DNA of 64,000 nucleotides, from contig JADCFN010000028.1 of assembly GCA_020249505.1 (NCBI GenBank), positions 186,001-250,000 on the forward strand, written 5' to 3'. Below, piece by piece: positions 60,709 through 64,000 of this stretch. The stretch comes from Roseomonas sp. (GTDB lineage Bacteria > Pseudomonadota > Alphaproteobacteria > Acetobacterales > Acetobacteraceae). A program made the translations under genes and the position numbers. Under the pieces are notes generated by a model. That model searched no databases and was not told where the DNA came from. It saw nothing but the letters and a program-made list of their open reading frames with translations. The number at the start of each line of letters is the position of its first letter. The first letter of the stretch is position 1.

Positions 60709-61911
60709 GTGATTCCCGCCCTGATGCCGACCTATAACCGTGCCGACCTTGCTTTTGAGCGGGGCGAAGGCGCGCGACTTTGGACGGAAGATGGCCGACG
60801 TTTCCTGGATTTCGGCGCCGGCATCGCGACATCCTCGCTCGGTCACGGCCATCAGCATCTGACGCGGGTGATCGCGGAACAGGCAGGCAAGATCATTCAT
60901 GCCTCCAACCTCTATCGCATCCCGCAAGCAGAACGGCTGGCGCAGCGGCATGTGGAAAATTCCTTTGCTGACAGCGTGTTTTTCTGCAATTCCGGTGCGG
61001 AAGCCAATGAAGGCATGATCAAGGCTGTCCGCAAATACCATGCGGAAAATGGTCATCCGGAACGCTACCGGCTGATCTGCTTTGATGGCGCCTTCCATGG
61101 CCGCACCATGGCCGCTTTGGCCGCCACGGGGAATGAGAAATACCTGGCCGGCTTCGGCCCACCGGTTGAAGGCTTCGACCACGTGCCCTTCGACAATATG
61201 AATGCGGTGCGTGATGCGATTGGCCCCAATACCGCCGGCGTGATGATTGAACCCGTGCAGGGTGAAGGCGGCGTGCGCCCCGCGCCGCTGCGTTTTCTGC
61301 GCGAATTGCGCGCCATGTGCGATGAATACGGGCTGCTGCTGGCGATGGATGAAGTGCAAACCGGCATGGGCCGTTCGGGCAAGATGTGGGCCCATCAATG
61401 GGCCGGGATCGAACCTGATGTGATGTCCTCCGCCAAGGGTATCGGTGGCGGCTTCCCGCTGGGCGGTATCTTCGCCAAGGAACATGTGGCGAAGCACCTC
61501 AAGCCCGGCACGCATGGCTCAACCTATGGCGGCGGGCCGCTTGCTTGCGCTGCCGGCAATGCGGTGATGGATGTGGTTTCTGCCCCCGGCTTCCTTGACC
61601 GTGTAGACCAGGTGGCGCGGCATTTGTGGCGCGCCCTGCTGGCGCTTGCCGCCAAGCACCCGACGGTGATTGAGGATGTGCGCGGCGCAGGCCTGTTGCT
61701 TGGCCTGAAGCTGCGCCCTGAAGTGAATAACGGCGAAATGCAGAATGCCGCCGTGGCCGAGGGGCTGCTGACGGTTGCCGCGGGCATGAATGTGCTGCGT
61801 CTGGCGCCGCCCTTGATCATCACGGAAGCGGATGCGGATGAGGCGGTGGCGCTGCTCGATCGCGCCTGCCAGCGCCTGACCCCAGCCGGAACCCAAGCCG
61901 CGGCGCAATGA
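60709..61911 (+). CDS. argD: Acetylornithine aminotransferase
   Basis: 400 residues from GTG 60709 with GGAG upstream, giving the usual N-terminus [28 protein letters not shown] class III motifs are the [18 protein letters not shown] block, [21 protein letters not shown], the aspartate/glutamine pocket [18 protein letters not shown] and the active-site Lys in [16 protein letters not shown]. It catalyses the fourth step of arginine synthesis. Overlaps argF by four bases (ATGA). Confidence 0.93.
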   Translation: MIPALMPTYNRADLAFERGEGARLWTEDGRRFLDFGAGIATSSLGHGHQHLTRVIAEQAGKIIHASNLYRIPQAERLAQRHVENSFADSVFFCNSGAEANEGMIKAVRKYHAENGHPERYRLICFDGAFHGRTMAALAATGNEKYLAGFGPPVEGFDHVPFDNMNAVRDAIGPNTAGVMIEPVQGEGGVRPAPLRFLRELRAMCDEYGLLLAMDEVQTGMGRSGKMWAHQWAGIEPDVMSSAKGIGGGFPLGGIFAKEHVAKHLKPGTHGSTYGGGPLACAAGNAVMDVVSAPGFLDRVDQVARHLWRALLALAAKHPTVIEDVRGAGLLLGLKLRPEVNNGEMQNAAVAEGLLTVAAGMNVLRLAPPLIITEADADEAVALLDRACQRLTPAGTQAAAQ

Positions 61912-62858
61912 GTGCAATGTTGAAATCGGTCAGGGGCGGCGATGCGCCGCCCCGCCACTTTCTGGAATTGATGGATCTTGAACCGGCGGTGCTGCGCCGG
62001 ATGCTGGATGTTGCCGGGCGCGCCAAGCGCGGTGAGCTTGCAGGCAAGCCTTTGGCTGGCAAATCCATTGCCCTGATTTTCGAAAAACCCTCCACCCGCA
62101 CACGCGTTTCCTTTGAAGTGGGCATCCGTCAATTGGGCGGCGATGTTATCGTGCTGTCTTCCAAGGATATGCAGCTTGGCCGAGGCGAAACCCCCGCCGA
62201 TACCGCCAAAGTGCTGTCGCGCTATGTGGATGCCATCATGCTGCGCACTGATAATGTGCAGAAAATCCGTGAATTGGCGGAACATGCGACTGTGCCGGTG
62301 ATCAATGGCCTGACCGATGTATCGCATCCCTGCCAATTGATGGCCGATGTCATGACCTTTGAGGAACATCGCGGCCCGATTGCCGGGCAGGTGGTGGCCT
62401 GGACCGGTGATGGCAATAACGTCGCGCAGTCCTTCATTCAGGCAGCGGCGCGCTTCGGCTTTACGCTGCGGCTGGCGACACCGCCTGAATTGGCGCCGCC
62501 AGCTGAATTGATTGCCTGGGCGCGCGCGCAAGGCGCCAAGGTGGAATTGACCCATGACCCCATCGCTGCCGTGCGTGATGCGCGCTGCGTGGTGACCGAT
62601 ACCTGGGTTTCCATGTCTGATGAGCGTGATGGGCGCGCGGAAAGCCGACATAATCTTTTGGCGCCTTATCAGTTAAACACGTCGCTGCTGAAGCACGCCG
62701 CGCCGGATGCGATTGTCATGCATTGCCTGCCCGCGCATCGCGGCGAAGAAATCACCGATGAGGTGATGGATGGCCCGCAAAGCGTGGTGTTTGATGAGGC
62801 GGAAAACCGCCTGCATGCGCAAAAGGGCGTGCTGCTTTGGGCCTTGGGGCTGGCGTAA
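61908..62858 (+). CDS. argF: Ornithine carbamoyltransferase
   Basis: 316 residues with the OTCase motifs: carbamoyl-phosphate loop [13 protein letters not shown] of the ornithine-binding region, DTWVSMSDE and the catalytic Cys in [10 protein letters not shown]. Makes citrulline for arginine synthesis. The argD-argF order is common in alphaproteobacteria; the usual hslO neighbour is not present before the window ends. A hairpin terminator follows. Confidence 0.95.
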   Translation: MSAMLKSVRGGDAPPRHFLELMDLEPAVLRRMLDVAGRAKRGELAGKPLAGKSIALIFEKPSTRTRVSFEVGIRQLGGDVIVLSSKDMQLGRGETPADTAKVLSRYVDAIMLRTDNVQKIRELAEHATVPVINGLTDVSHPCQLMADVMTFEEHRGPIAGQVVAWTGDGNNVAQSFIQAAARFGFTLRLATPPELAPPAELIAWARAQGAKVELTHDPIAAVRDARCVVTDTWVSMSDERDGRAESRHNLLAPYQLNTSLLKHAAPDAIVMHCLPAHRGEEITDEVMDGPQSVVFDEAENRLHAQKGVLLWALGLA

Positions 62859-62865
62859 GCCTTAT

Positions 62866-62896
62866 GGCGTGACCCGTGAGCAAGTGTCACGCCTTT
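62866..62896 (+). terminator. Terminator after argF
   Basis: ggcgtgac (62866-62873) and gtcacgcc (62886-62893) form an 8-bp stem with a 12-base loop, followed by TTT. It begins 8 bases after the argF stop and closes the argDF unit. Confidence 0.65.
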
Positions 62897-63059
62897 GCCG
62901 AGGAGCCAGGCCCCTGCCCTATTCATCGTGCTGCAATGCGTTGAAGCCCAGACGCTTCTGATATTGGCGCTACCCAAGCGCGCTTGTATAGGCAAACAGA
63001 GCCACGCTGCTGCCGGCGTTTCTCATGCCGCTTCCGAGCCCAAGTGAAGGATTCCCGCG

Positions 63060-63923
63060 ATGCGCGATTTCGATGAAAACTCAATCACGGATGCGGTCCT
63101 ACAACGCCTGGCTGGCGCTGAAGACCCTCGCCTGAGGCAGGTGGCACAAAGCCTTGTGAAGCATCTGCACGCCTTTGTGCGGGATGTTGAGCCAAGCTTT
63201 GAAGAATGGCAGACCGCCATCAGCTTTCTGACCCGCATTGGCCATATGTGTGATGGCAAGCGGCAGGAATTCATCCTGCTGTCGGATACGCTTGGTGTTT
63301 CCATGCTGGTGGATGCGATCAATCACCGCATGCCGGAAGGCGCCACCCCAACCACCGTGCTTGGCCCTTTCTATGTTGAAGGCGCGCCTGAATTGCCACT
63401 GGGGGCAGAGGTTGCGCGCGCCATGAAGGGCGAACCGCTGCATGTTTCAGGGCGCGTGATGACCGCAGGCGGCGGTCCCATCGCTGGCGCCATCGTGGAT
63501 ATCTGGCATTCGGATGAGGATGGCTATTACGATGTGCAGCGCGTTGATCAGGCGGATGCCAATCTGCGGGCGCGCTTTCGTACCGACAGCGACGGGCGCT
63601 TTCATTTCTGGACTTTGACGCCAACATCCTACCCCGTGCCGGATGATGGCCCGGTCGGAGAATTGCTGCGCGCGACGGGCCGGCACCCGATGCGCCCCGC
63701 GCATGTTCATTTCATGATTGCGGCGCCGGGGCATGAAACCCTGGTGACGCATGTTTTTGTCGCGGGCGATCCCTATTTGGACAGCGATGCCGTCTTTGGC
63801 GTGAAGCAGGAATTGATTGCCGAATTCGCGCAGCACCAAGCCGGCAAAGGCCCGGATGGGCGAGAGCTGGCGGGCACCTGGCGCAAGCTGGTCTATGATT
63901 TCGCGCTGAAACGCAACGGCTGA
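63060..63923 (+). CDS. Intradiol ring-cleavage dioxygenase (catechol/hydroxyquinol 1,2-dioxygenase type)
   Basis: 287 residues. The N-terminal dioxygenase helical domain (SFEEWQTAISFLTRIGHMCDGKRQEFILLSDTLGVSMLVDAINH) precedes the catalytic barrel with the iron ligands seen in YYDVQR (Tyr), SYPVPDDGPVG (Tyr) and PMRPAHVHFMI (two His). It opens an aromatic ring between the hydroxyls using Fe(III) and O2. Hydroxyquinol 1,2-dioxygenase is slightly favoured by the N-terminal helix and length, but catechol cannot be excluded. AAGGA lies 8 bases upstream. Confidence 0.87.
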   Translation: MRDFDENSITDAVLQRLAGAEDPRLRQVAQSLVKHLHAFVRDVEPSFEEWQTAISFLTRIGHMCDGKRQEFILLSDTLGVSMLVDAINHRMPEGATPTTVLGPFYVEGAPELPLGAEVARAMKGEPLHVSGRVMTAGGGPIAGAIVDIWHSDEDGYYDVQRVDQADANLRARFRTDSDGRFHFWTLTPTSYPVPDDGPVGELLRATGRHPMRPAHVHFMIAAPGHETLVTHVFVAGDPYLDSDAVFGVKQELIAEFAQHQAGKGPDGRELAGTWRKLVYDFALKRNG

Positions 63924-64000
63924 ACCGAAGCGCTCGGGCGTGCCTTCAGCGCACCAGCGCAGTCGATAAGATTGGGAAGAAGGCAATCAACATCAGTGCA
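63924..64000. other. Window end after the dioxygenase gene
   Basis: 77 bases with no feature that can be identified. Confidence 0.6.

Overview
The window looks like chromosomal DNA of a GC-rich alphaproteobacterium, most likely an Acetobacteraceae member of the Roseomonas type. That placement is an inference from the high GC codon use, six orphan Bug/TctC solute-binding proteins, three TRAP binding proteins, a cyclic-glucan exporter (ndvA), the argD-argF pair and rhizobial-style intergenic palindromes. No rRNA, CRISPR array, phage module or replication origin is visible. Genes are tightly packed on both strands, often with ATGA or TGATG overlaps.

Layout. 1-4.7 kb: end of a zinc alcohol dehydrogenase, a YidB-like protein, a TctC protein, and a TelA/XpaC pair preceded by an unlisted 52-residue membrane protein. 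5.0-5.9 kb: a complete IS5-family element. 6.2-12.2 kb: tRNA-Lys, a CHAP lipoprotein, a thiolase/DUF35 operon, a metallo-beta-lactamase/lipoprotein pair and two EamA transporters. 12.4-14.9 kb: methyltransferase, polyprenyl-type glycosyltransferase, small EamA/SMR protein and lipoprotein. 15-29.5 kb: mostly housekeeping and catabolic genes (MFS, mtnA, SRAP, TctC, sulfotransferase, tRNA-Val, acyl-CoA dehydrogenase, aldo/keto reductase, sulfite dehydrogenase sorAB, CitE-like lyase, DUF445, deaminase, LLM oxidoreductase, mscL, VOC). 29.5-33.5 kb: a TRAP transporter with two paralogous binding proteins. 33.5-40.4 kb: a HicA-like gene behind a perfect FNR/FixK box, ndvA, three TctC proteins and gamma-glutamyltransferase. 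40.5-47.2 kb: a glycerol-3-phosphate locus (hydrolase, glpD, ugpBAEC). 47.2-52.7 kb: acyl-CoA ligase, a second TRAP transporter and a TctC protein. 52.85-55.5 kb: an AT-richer block (amino-acid binding protein plus dicarboxylate symporter) bounded by a 35-bp imperfect direct repeat copied from the 3' end of the adjacent Tim44-domain gene. 56.6-59.0 kb: two tandem paralogues that look like catalytically dead EAL-type proteins. 59-64 kb: an ABC-2 exporter, argD-argF and an intradiol dioxygenase.

Overall the window encodes uptake and catabolism of organic acids and related solutes: eleven periplasmic binding proteins feed CoA-ester chemistry, glycerol-3-phosphate oxidation and aromatic ring cleavage. 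I recognise no dedicated DNA-binding transcription regulator in the whole 64 kb. The most unusual items are the pseudo-EAL pair, the FNR box before the small HicA-like gene, the direct-repeat-bounded block, and two composite palindromes of a shared architecture.
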